Positions 51,004-60,302 of a DNA stretch of 64,000 nt are shown here, piece by piece (the stretch's first letter is position 1; the number at the start of each line of letters is the position of its first letter). The notes below the pieces were generated by a model, which worked only from the letters and a program-made list of their open reading frames with translations, did no database searches and was not told the DNA's origin. The stretch is from Paramoeba atlantica (Eukaryota; Discosea): assembly GCA_977017575.1 (NCBI GenBank), contig CDRNVI010000004.1, positions 186,001-250,000 of the forward strand, in the 5' to 3' direction. A program made the translations under genes and the position numbers.

Positions 51004-52125
51004 ATGACCGTAATCGACATTCCTTTGACAGCCCGACGGTCATCACGCAGTGCTTCTCCGGCCTCTGAGCCGCTCGTGCCTACCGAGCCGCTTAGTCAGC
51101 AGGAGTTAAGTTTGGTTTGTACAGTGGCAAGGGAGAAATTGTTGTTCAAAAAATCGGTACAAGTGCGTGCGATCTTTCGACGGAAAGATGATTTAAATGG
51201 TGGTCGACAGACTGTGATGGGAAAGTTGCGAAAGGATGGCCTGGATTTATGGGCGGTGTGGGAGGACAAACCGTCCAAGGAGTACCAGTTTCCTCATCCG
51301 GATTTGGATTATTATGAGCTCAACATTATCGAAGATCGAGAACTACCACCCGCTCTTATTGAGAACTCTTCGCAATTACTCACCGATGAAACGCATCAGT
51401 TGGGCTCACGTAATGAGGCTGCCGGCATGCAAGAGGTAATTGGGGGGAGAACTGGTGCCGCACCAATTTCAGAGGCTTTACGGGAAGGCAGATTACTCGA
51501 CCCGAATGCATTAAACGCCTACGAACCTTTGACTTACGAGCCTTGGATTAATGCGGCGGATGACGATGGTTTTCGCACTAGGGACCTGATTCGCGAGCTT
51601 CGGGATGCGCCTGAGTTTGGTTTACGCGTTAATCAGTTTTATCATGATCGCACGTTTATTAAGCAGCAAGAGCGTTTGTTTAATTCTGTATTTTGCAAGT
51701 GGATTATTTTTGCGCGTTTGATACCCAACTGGAATGAAGGTGTGTACCTCGAAATGGGACGTGGGATTGTGCAGACACTTCGTGACGCGTACTGGCGAGC
51801 ACGCCGCGTAGATGTGGACTTGGTCCATCAAAAAATGGAGAAGGATATCCGTCCGGACGACAAGTTTTATCATCACGTGAATGATCAATTGGTTGAGCGA
51901 CAGAAGCAATATGCACGTGTTCAGTCTTTCTCTGCTCCACCATCTATGCAAGTTTCGCGTCCCAATCAGTTCCCACCGCGACATAATGCATATCCTCCAC
52001 GACGAAATTTATTATGCTTTGGATGTCGGTCGCCTGATCACATTTGGCGCAACTGCCCGAAGCGATTCCAGCAGGATTTTCGAGGACGCGTGGCTGGCCC
52101 TGCCCACAGCAGCAAGAGTTTCTGA
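51004..52125 (+). CDS. DIRS-like gag, 373 aa (part of a fossil element)
   Basis: Starts MTVIDIPLTARRSSRSASPA. A basic and Ser-rich N-terminus leads to QQELSLVCTVAREKL, WAVWEDKPSKEYQFPHPDLD, the domain DPNALNAYEPLTYEPWINAA through MGRGIVQTLRDAYWRARRVD, and the C-terminal zinc knuckle CFGCRSPDHIWRNCPKRF near residues 335-352. The family role is RNA packaging. The start is supported by conservation with element A, where the same N-terminal blocks follow the ATG. Confidence 0.85.
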   Translation: MTVIDIPLTARRSSRSASPASEPLVPTEPLSQQELSLVCTVAREKLLFKKSVQVRAIFRRKDDLNGGRQTVMGKLRKDGLDLWAVWEDKPSKEYQFPHPDLDYYELNIIEDRELPPALIENSSQLLTDETHQLGSRNEAAGMQEVIGGRTGAAPISEALREGRLLDPNALNAYEPLTYEPWINAADDDGFRTRDLIRELRDAPEFGLRVNQFYHDRTFIKQQERLFNSVFCKWIIFARLIPNWNEGVYLEMGRGIVQTLRDAYWRARRVDVDLVHQKMEKDIRPDDKFYHHVNDQLVERQKQYARVQSFSAPPSMQVSRPNQFPPRHNAYPPRRNLLCFGCRSPDHIWRNCPKRFQQDFRGRVAGPAHSSKSF

Positions 52126-52341
52126 CAAAACCACACCCTAACGGCCAGTTCTATAGTAACATTCAAACGAAACAGAACGACACTTTTAATGCAAGTTCCC
52201 AAAAGGAGAAGAGTGGAAGAGAACATTGTACCAGTGGATGTTCGCAATGTGCAGAATTTATCAGGGAGATACGTGAGATGCGAGAATTTTTACGGCGGAA
52301 CTTTGAGTTAGCAAGTAGCGGATACGGCGCGCGGAAATCTA

Positions 52342-53220
52342 GTGAAATTACTAATGGGGGTCACAGCAATGACCCCGGAAATCAGGCAGGCATTGGATGC
52401 GATGGGAAATATGTGGAGCGCATCGACTTGGCAGGCGAGGGCAAGGTTGTGGGAAAGGTTGACGGCCTTTTGTCATTGGAAACAAATCGAAATCACCCCA
52501 ATTCATGCAGTAACTTTCATCGCAAGTTTACCAATCAAAATCCAAGAAAAGTTGTCATACGCCCGAAGTTTGGCGTCCCTACTCAACTTAGCCGGCAAGG
52601 GAACGAACCCGCTACGTTTTTACATCAAGTCACTCATGGCGGAGGGTGCGACGGAGCCGCACCGTCAAATGGCGCCACTAACGCCGGAGTTACTGAAACA
52701 ATTGTGGAACCACCTTCCTCACAGCGAAAGACATACGTTGCTGCTTTGTTGGAAGGCGGCAAGCCGGTGGTCCGAGACAGCGATGCTCACACGCGACAGA
52801 TTCCACGAAGTGTCTTCGACAAGAATCGTGATATGGTGGGGCAGACAGACCAAAGCATCGCGGTACAACCCGTATCGAGCGTCAATGTATACGGTTGTGA
52901 AAGGGCCGGGCACGGATCGTCTAGCGGATTACATAACAAAGCTGGGGCAGTTGCAGCCGATGTCAAGAACATCGGTATCCGAAGTGGATGCGAAGATACG
53001 CCGAATTCTGGGGACAGGTTTCGGCTCACACTCAGCGAAACGAGGAGCAATAACACAGCTGTTTGCGGAAGTAGTGAAGGGCAATACGCGCCTCGAGGAA
53101 GTACAACGATTAGCAAAGCATCAGTCCCTCGATTCGCTTCTTCGATACAACGCCGACCCGGTTACCACCGCGTTGGTGTTGGGCACGCAGAAAGCAACCA
53201 GCAAGTTACGGATCATGTAG
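52342..53220 (+). CDS. DIRS-like tyrosine recombinase, 292 aa (part of a fossil element)
   Basis: MKLLMGVTAMTPEIRQALDA opens the helical N-domain. The catalytic region has WKAASRWSETAML (Arg), GSHSAKRGAI (HxxR) and LAKHQSLDSLLRYN (Tyr). It aligns along its whole length with residues 95-385 of the frame at 4,137. It lies entirely within the RT reading frame (52,044-53,822), which is open in another phase here. Confidence 0.85.
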   Translation: MKLLMGVTAMTPEIRQALDAMGNMWSASTWQARARLWERLTAFCHWKQIEITPIHAVTFIASLPIKIQEKLSYARSLASLLNLAGKGTNPLRFYIKSLMAEGATEPHRQMAPLTPELLKQLWNHLPHSERHTLLLCWKAASRWSETAMLTRDRFHEVSSTRIVIWWGRQTKASRYNPYRASMYTVVKGPGTDRLADYITKLGQLQPMSRTSVSEVDAKIRRILGTGFGSHSAKRGAITQLFAEVVKGNTRLEEVQRLAKHQSLDSLLRYNADPVTTALVLGTQKATSKLRIM

Positions 53221-53990
53221 AGGCAAGTGAAATTTTTCGTAAGTTCTTGGATGACATACCACAGGAAAAGGTACGTCACACTATTACCAGAACGCGAAGG
53301 ACGTCAAAGGTCGCGTTACCGAAGGATTATTCTATTCCATTGCATATCAAGCAGGGTATTCCCCGGATGTCGGTTAAGAAGTTGAGAGAAATGATGAATG
53401 AGGCGACTGGTGATCGATTCGATGAGACATTGGAGACTTTATTACGTTTACCGGAACAGGAATCCACCATTCCGCTATATAAGTCGTTTTTGCCGCACAA
53501 TGACATAAAGGAATTAGCAGCGGCGGGTTTCATTTCCAGAGTATCAGACGAAGAAGCTAAGGTGCGGCCGTCTTTGGATTGGGTGATACCTTTCACAGTT
53601 GTGGAACCTGGTGAACATGAACATTCCGAACGTCGTCGTTTTATAGCGTGGACGCAGGCAGATAATGATCGCATTAAGGAAATATATGAACCGTATGTCC
53701 CCGTTAGACATGCAGCGTATTATCTGCACCGCGCCAAAGAAGAAAGTGCCGTCAAACGGGATTTGGCGTGTGGGTTTTGGCAGGTCGCAATACCAGAGGA
53801 AAGTCGTCAAGTTTCGCTTTAAAGACGCAAAAGGGGATCTATACGAATTGACTGTAATGCCCATGGGGCATCGGTGCGCTCCCGAGTTAATGCACACCTT
53901 GACAGCAACTCTAGCAGGTGACAGAAATTACTGTACCGAAAAGCACGCGTTCTTTTATTCCGGACTGGACGTTTATATTGATGGTATCCG
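53221..53990 (+). pseudogene. DIRS-like reverse transcriptase (fossil)
   Basis: Blocks: EIFRKFLDDIPQEKVRHT, LPHNDIKELAAAGFISRVS, DWVIPFTVVEPGE, RDLACGFWQVAIP, LPMGHRCAPELMH-type palm sequence (MPMGHRCAPELMHTLTATLA) and DVYIDGIR. The frame feeding it runs back over the recombinase to a short N-terminal segment with a CX2C pair (CSQC) and a coiled-coil-like EIREMREFLRRN that is conserved in element A. Broken. The A2 insertion follows directly. Confidence 0.75.
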
Positions 53991-54665
53991 TTGTTTTTTT
54001 TGCGGGTTGCTTTCTTAAGTGAATCAAAATCTCAAATTCAAGTATATGCGATCTGACCGAAAAGGGTAATCACGATAAGGCTTATATATAATAGGCTATA
54101 TATAATAGGCTTATATAAGGCTTGCGCGACTTTGCAAGCTGTGTAATATTTCGTATTATGATATAAAAACTAATGAGCTGATTTATAGACTGAATTCCTG
54201 CGTAGCGCCTTCTTCGTTTAGGTATTTCCGAAGGTGGGAATAAACTTCTAGACCATTTAATTCCTGCACCAGTAGTTTAAATTCCTGTTCAACCCCCTGC
54301 CGGTCTAGTAAGGCGGCATCTGCTATCGCATGGATCAGACTTTGCGTGTTGCGATGTAAAGAACCTCCGGACAGAACAGGCAAGCATTGGAAGCATTCTT
54401 CTCGTATAATATTCGTCTGCACGTACGTGTTATGTTTCCTTTTGATCGCGTCGTTGATTAGTTGGATGCATTTTTTAGACCTATTGCTCTGCGAAAGCTC
54501 GTGTATTACGGTTAAGTCATAGTATACCTCGCCGTTGTTCCAATAAATAACGAGATCCGGTCCGGATCGGCATAGCCGTCTTCCAGTGCAAACTTTCTGA
54601 TGAGTTACGTGATTGCTTGGACTAATTATATCTCTGCACTGCAGACATTTCCATGACGAGAAAGC

Positions 54666-56052
54666 GGGGAGGGGGGGCACTCGATGAATATTCATCGAAC
54701 GCACTGTCCGTTCGATGAATATTCATCGAACAGGACATCCTGTTCGATGAATGGATTGCAGTACGACCCGTTCGATGAATGAAAACGCAATTTGTTTTTG
54801 TAAAAAAATAGCTCGTTTCGGTCTGCATCATGCTCCTGGCTGCTACCTTGATCCGTAAGACAAAAACAAATCCGAAACGTTATCAAAAAGCGGAAGGATT
54901 CTTAAAACTATTGCCTCATAAGTTTACAAAGATAAAATCATAACTTACAAATACACAAACCTGCGGAAGTGGCAGACACAGGTCCTCAGTGCGCGACCCA
55001 AAAAATATTGGGTTGGGGGTACGTTCGTTGTACTCAACGAACTGCCGGATTTTCGTTGAGTACTCAACGAACGGAAATTTACGGTGCAAGTCAAGGACTT
55101 TTGCATATGTCAAGGACTTTTGTGGAACACCCAAGAATTTTTTTTGATTTTCATTTTCCGTGCGTTCAGTATCCTACACTTCACTATATACGTTGACAAC
55201 GCCTGCGTAGCGAAAACTACGAAATTCAGTGAGCTTCGCAAATTGCTTCCCACTAACGACGCACAGGGGAATCCTACGCGGGGTACGGCTCAGGCCCGCT
55301 CACGCGGGCCCTCGCCGTTTCGCGGCCGCGCGCACCCCCGCTCACGCGGGGGCCCCCGCGCGGCCAAAATGGGTACTAAAATTTGTTGTCAAGGTAGTTG
55401 GGCTTCGCAAATTGCTTCCCACGAATCTAGAGAGAAGCACACGTACAATAATCTTTAACGATAAAGATACAGTTTCTGTACCTTGTTGATTATTTACTTT
55501 TTTTACCTTTCATGGGAGTGTTCACACGCTCCAAAGCAAAAGAATCAGGAGTAGCTCCTGAGATTTTGCCGCTCCCTCGTGCCCGATGGAAAAAGAAGGC
55601 CGTGATGCCAACTCATCCGCCCGCCGTGCTAATATCCACCACCTCCGCATGGAGCGCGCGGGTCGCCAAAAAATATAATTATGTCCCAGGGCTACGCTCA
55701 CAGTTGGGCCTTGCTCGCAAAGGGGGGCTTTTGCCTCCAGAAGCGGGCTACGCTCACAGTTGGGCCTTGCTCGCAGACGGGGGCCTTGCTTGCACACTTG
55801 GGCTTCGCTGACAGTTGGGCCTTGCCTCCAGACATGTAAACGAGATGGTAATGTTCAAATTCCCCCCAAAAAAAATCGAGACGAAAAATTCGTGCAGCAG
55901 TGCCCGTTGGATGAATGATTCATCGAACGCACTGCCCGTTCGATGAATATTCATCGAACGGGACGCCTGGTCATCGAACGGGACGCCGTTCAATGAATAT
56001 TCATCGAACGCACCGTGCGTTCGATGAATTTTCATCGAATGCCCCCCCTGGC
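54666..56052 (+). mobile_element. PAL element copy 2, complete, 9-bp target duplication
   Basis: CGAGAAAGC at 54,657-54,665 and 56,053-56,061 flanks a 1,387-bp element inserted in A2. Both ends are related inverted sequences starting with a G run (AGGGGGGGCA(C/T)TCGATGAA) and containing stacked palindromes. The interior has an SL plus A2 5' ORF segment (55,453-55,700), GC-rich palindromes (55,305-55,370) and the AAGGCCCAACTGTGAGCGTA repeats. No transposase or RT frame is present. A 9-bp duplication with inverted ends suggests mobilisation by a DDE transposase in trans (hAT, MULE and Merlin make 8-9 bp), but the family is not recognised. Confidence 0.75.
55453..55488 (+). other. Complete SL-like sequence inside PAL copy 2
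   Basis: Same 36 nt as at 50,105-50,140, followed by a 23-nt leader and an A2-type ORF start MGVFTRSKAKESGVAPEILP at 55,512. Confidence 0.85.
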
Positions 56053-56500
56053 CGAGAAAGCTCTGGGTTCCTTTTCACATGGCAATCCAGCTTTGTGGCA
56101 TAGTCGCTGTAGAAATGTAACAAGTGCATTGTGACGTTTTGCCGCGCGGGATGAGATAGCAAATAAGTACGCTCGTTTTGTGGATGATAGGAGCAGACAG
56201 ATTAAATGCCGTGTTTAAAGATCGTGGAGAGCCGCCCGCACAGATTTACACTTTCAATGGAATCAAGTATTTTCATAGACAAGGGAAAGTGGCTTTAGGA
56301 GACAAAATTTCGCGGCGATTGCGACAGGATGACTTTGCTGCAGCCACTTATGCATCTTTGGAATCACTTATGCATCTTTGGAATCGGGGGTAGGCCGCCT
56401 TATTTTCGCCTCCGCTGTAATGGGTGTTCACCTTCCTCACTATCACTTGGAAATGAAAATTGTTCGTCGTCGGATTAATAATAATCGCACGCCACAACGC

Positions 56501-56643
56501 ACTAGCGGCACAGTTTACTTCTGAAAACGATGGTCTTACCTTGAACGTTACTCCCACTTCCTGTGCGCGCACAGGAATCCTTATATTTTTCGTACAAAAA
56601 TTATATTTTTCTTACAAAAAGTTTTGTATGGAGAAAAAAACAC
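56501..56643. other. Unassigned spacer
   Basis: AT-rich DNA between the DIRS RT remnant and the duplicated A1 block. Nothing is recognised. Confidence 0.4.
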
Positions 56644-58084
56644 TTCTTCAAATAAAGGCGATAATCGTATGGACTAAACTGCAAATTCAATCATTCTTAA
56701 TATTTCATATATTTCGTCTGAACTATTACCTGACTTTCCGAGTTACGACTATATACGTTGACAACGCCTGCGTAGCGAAAACTACGAAATTCAGATGAAA
56801 AGCTGCCTCCAGTGACTTTACATTCTTTGCTTAATAAAATTCACAAGCTTAAGAACACACTTTTTATAAAGAACACCTACCAAGAATATAAAGAATGAAT
56901 AATGAGTAAACTATTAAAACAAGCAAAATTCACTCCAAACAAACAAAATTCACTCCTTGGTTCCTCCTATTGTAAAGCATATTGAGAAAAGTACAGACAT
57001 TAACAGCAGCAATACTCTCCGTGAGCTCTTTATCTGAAATAAGTTAATATCAACTTAGATCATGAGATGATATCAACGTAGATGACGGGGAATTTTATCA
57101 AATCGAATAGAGGTTGTAAGTGAAAGGAAATTCTGATTAGTGTTCAAGTCCTCCGAGCCACTGAATTGGTGGAAAGTATTGTCGGAGTTGCGTGGCAATT
57201 GTGTACGCGTTCATCTTCTCTATTTCAAGTTGGAACGCTTCTTTGACATCCTTCACGTTTTGTTGTGACCGTTGTGCGAGCGAGACAATGAGAGTTTTCG
57301 TGTTGTTGTGCAACTGTCCTAATTCGGTCATTGCCAAGCAGCTGAAACTTTCTTTCGGTATGCCCCCTTGTACAACGTATTTTTTGTGCTTGCGCTCAAG
57401 GGCATTTTGGATTAACTGCTCGACGGAGGTTTTGGCATAGCTCGGGGCACAACTGTGAACTACGGTGACATCGTAGAGAATTTCTCCGAGATGGGACCAC
57501 ATGATACCGAGATCAGGGCCTGATCGCATACGTCTTGCTCTGCATGGGTGATGTTCAGAGAGCTCTTCGGATATGGTGGCCTTACATTTGGTGCAGAAGA
57601 ATGATGAATGTACTCGAGGTTCTATAACATGGGGCACCCCTGCTTTGGCACACAATTCACCTAGGAAACGGACTAATCGTGTGTGCTTCTTCGTTGCATT
57701 TATCCCACAGCATTGTGTACATCCAGGAATGTGCTGGAAGATGGTATCAGAAGAATATTCTGTCAGGCATCCCGGGCATACCACACTCTTAGGCATATTT
57801 TCTGGCACTATTCCCAGGCGCATCATTATACAGAAACGGAAGAGGTACGGATTGATGTAGTTGCTGGTTGATTGCAGGTGGTGAAATGATGCGGATCCTC
57901 GCTCCATTAGTTCTTTGAGGCGCATGTCCTTTCTCAGCTCGGTTGCAAATCGTTTTTGTTCAGATCGTATTGCTTTCATGACTAATCGCTTGGAAGTATC
58001 ATTCTTCTGGCTGTCACGTTCGTTCAGAGCCCTGTTTCGCTTGGATCCCGCTATGACCACCGGAGCGTTATTGGTTTTGGATTG

Positions 58085-58617
58085 GAAATCCACACCGAGG
58101 GGCCGCACAGGACATAAAAGAAAATAACTATAAAGATGAAATAATAATTTATTTTCACATGAGTTCACCTATTCATATCATATACATGAAAAGCAAATTG
58201 AAACGTATGTAGCTTCTACATCATCTTGACAAAATAGGCCTTTCAAAACAAACAATATAAATTTATAATATATCACTATGTTAGCGGGTTGCACCCGCCA
58301 AACCCGGCGGCTACCTGCCCACACACACGTCACAATATTATAAAAAAATTATAAATTATAAAAAATAAATATAAATTATAAAAAAATTATAAATTATAAA
58401 AAATAAATATAAATTATAAAAAAACGCGTAAAGGAAAAAGATTCTACAAGTAAGTAATCAGTAAATATGTAAATTTTCAGAATACATATTGTAGCTTTTA
58501 TACATGATTCAATTACAACCCCCTTTCGGGGAAAAGAACAATAAAAATTATAACCACCTTCCGGGGCATTTGACCCGATATTAGCCCCTCGGTTAAATTT
58601 TCATGCGTAGACTTCTA
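58085..58617. mobile_element. 533-bp insert of unknown type in A1
   Basis: The second A1 copy (62.1-64 kb) lacks it precisely: ...GGATTG joins CTCTTCAATGG there. The insert is AT-rich in the middle with a GCGGGTTGCACCCGC hairpin near 58,285. Near its ends are inverted ACCGAGGGGC (58,094-58,103) and GCCCCTCGGT (about 58,582-58,591). I find no target duplication and no GT-AG borders in either strand. It could be a MITE-like element or, less likely, an intron of the non-canonical euglenozoan kind with paired ends. Confidence 0.5.
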
Positions 58618-59935
58618 CTCTTCAATGGCTTTGCGAGACGCTTGGAAAAAGTGCTTTTGCTTCAAACATGACGGAGTAAGTCCGAGTCCGCCGAGATATT
58701 GCGGAAGTGTGGCGAGTTTTGCAGTAGGGCCCGTTGCATTAAACCAATGCTGAATAATACTGCCTACTTCCGCGTCGAACTGCTGGGCGATTTCAAGGGA
58801 TGCTTCGGGCTTGTGTACTCGGAGGTGATAGTCTTGACGGGGGATGGCGCACCGATTCAGAATTGCGAGGGATAGGTTGCTCGGTCCCATGAGTCGAAGA
58901 CGGCGAAAGAGACACTTGTGTTTGTCCATCTTTTTCTTTAGGCATTCACTTACCATCTCGTCCTGTCCGATATATGCACCTAGAATTTTCACTGTTTCTT
59001 GCGGGCAGGCTACCCCCATCGCTTGCAGAGTTTGGGGCGTCCATGGAGTGTCTGTTTTCTTGAACCATTCGCATTTCTGGAAGTTCATTTCCAGTCCCAG
59101 AAGTCGTGAAGATTCGTGCAGGTGTAGAAAGGCGGTCTGCAAGGATAGGGGATTTGTTGATGACAAGGTTATGTCGTCCATGTACGCTCGAACCGTTACA
59201 TCTGGAAAGGACTCTTCGATTTCTTTGAGCGAATCCTGTATCAGGGCACAGAAGTATAGTGACGAAAGCGCTGAGCCCTGTCGAACGCCAGAAGTGCTCT
59301 TCACGATCGAATGGAGCGAGTTATTGGCAAAGAAGAGCAGATCAGACGAGTCCCCGTACTCAAGATTAAAAATCCGCATGAAAGGTTTGAAGATGCCGTC
59401 TTTCTTGAGTGCTTCGAAGATTGCTTGACGCGTGGGGGTATTGTAGGCATTCTTATAATCGATCGCCAAGATGGCGTGTCCCTTGTCATATTCATCGAGC
59501 ACCTCGTGAACAATTCCCTCGCACGCATTCTTTTGGAGGATCCCTCTTTGGACAGGCTGGAAAAATTTCTTCAGTTTCTCTTCGTTCCTGTTTAGAAGGA
59601 TCGAGCCACATACTTTCAATAGAGTCTCCCCAATTGCAATCGGTCGTATTCCGTTCTGCGGTTTGTTGATGGCCATTAGTCGACATCGTGTCAGTCTGTC
59701 ACGCACCGACGATGCGATCTCCCCGTTCACTACATCGCGTAACATATGGCAGAGCGCGGTGCTGGATTCCTCGTCATCCGCAAGTAGGCGCAACATGGCT
59801 TCACTCAATCCCGTAGGGCCCGGGGAAGCTCCCGGAGCCAGTTTCTCTATCGCGGCCCGAAGTTCGTGTTTTTCGATGATTCCTGTTCGGGGGTCTACGT
59901 CCGTCTGAGCTTGTGGGCGCTCTCCATCGGGATGT

Positions 59936-60302
59936 TAGTTAGTTAGTTATTATCCAGCCATTTGTCTGCGAACAGATGTGGCTGCCTCACTTCACGCGTA
60001 GGTCGCGTTGCCGGTGCTCCACGCGGGGAGTAATCTTCTAGCACGAGAGCGGTTGGCTCAATCATATAAGAAGACACCGGACTTTAGACAGACATTACCC
60101 TAGTTATTTGATGCCTTGTTTTATTGGCATTGGGGAAATCCATCTATAGGAAAGGTGTAATGCCCTAGTTCTTTAGCATCTTGCTATTTTGATGCCGGGT
60201 ACCTCCTTTCGTAAGCTTTCTAGTTCGCTTACATATTGTACGCATCTATACCAATATCGTATGTAATTCTGTATTGTTAGATAACGTTCCAACAAGGTAC
60301 AG
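59936..60302 (-). mobile_element. SL-headed 367-bp retroposon, 13-bp target duplication
   Basis: TCCATCGGGATGT at 59,923-59,935 and 60,303-60,315. On the minus strand the insert starts exactly with CTGTACCTTGTTG, the last 13 nt of the SL, followed by about 330 bp of non-coding sequence with two AAATAACTAG-like phrases. It ends in a hairpin with a UUCG-like loop and (TAAC)3. It is a retroposed trans-spliced transcript, 5' truncated within the SL. The source transcript is not identified. Confidence 0.82.

Larger units (their letters stand above)
53991..56150 (-). mobile_element. A2 LINE 3' end inserted in the DIRS RT, itself interrupted by PAL
   Basis: The minus strand from about 56,145 reads KRHNALVTFLQRLCHKAGLP then CEKEPRAFS. 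After PAL copy 2 it resumes at 54,656 with SSWKCLQCRDIISPSNHVTH, LCRSGPDLVIYWNNGEVYYD, KHNTYVQTNIIREECFQCLP, ending EEGATQEFSL-stop near 54,187. The A2 frame is continuous once PAL and one CGAGAAAGC copy are removed. The 3' UTR of about 185 bp ends in a run of eight A (T at 53,996-54,003). Confidence 0.82.
50790..56500 (+). mobile_element. DIRS/VIPER-like element C with nested insertions (fossil)
   Basis: Leader, gag (51,004-52,125), tyrosine recombinase (52,342-53,220) and RT (from 53,221) run to about 53,990. RT sequence of the same element type resumes near 56,160 (YTFNGIKYFHRQGKVALGDK) and fades by 56,500. The gap holds an A2 LINE 3' end, which itself holds PAL copy 2. Gag and recombinase frames look whole. 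The element as a whole is broken (about three breaks plus the insertion) and has lost its RNase H end. It is younger than element A, judging by its intact gag and near-identical gag duplicate. Confidence 0.8.
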
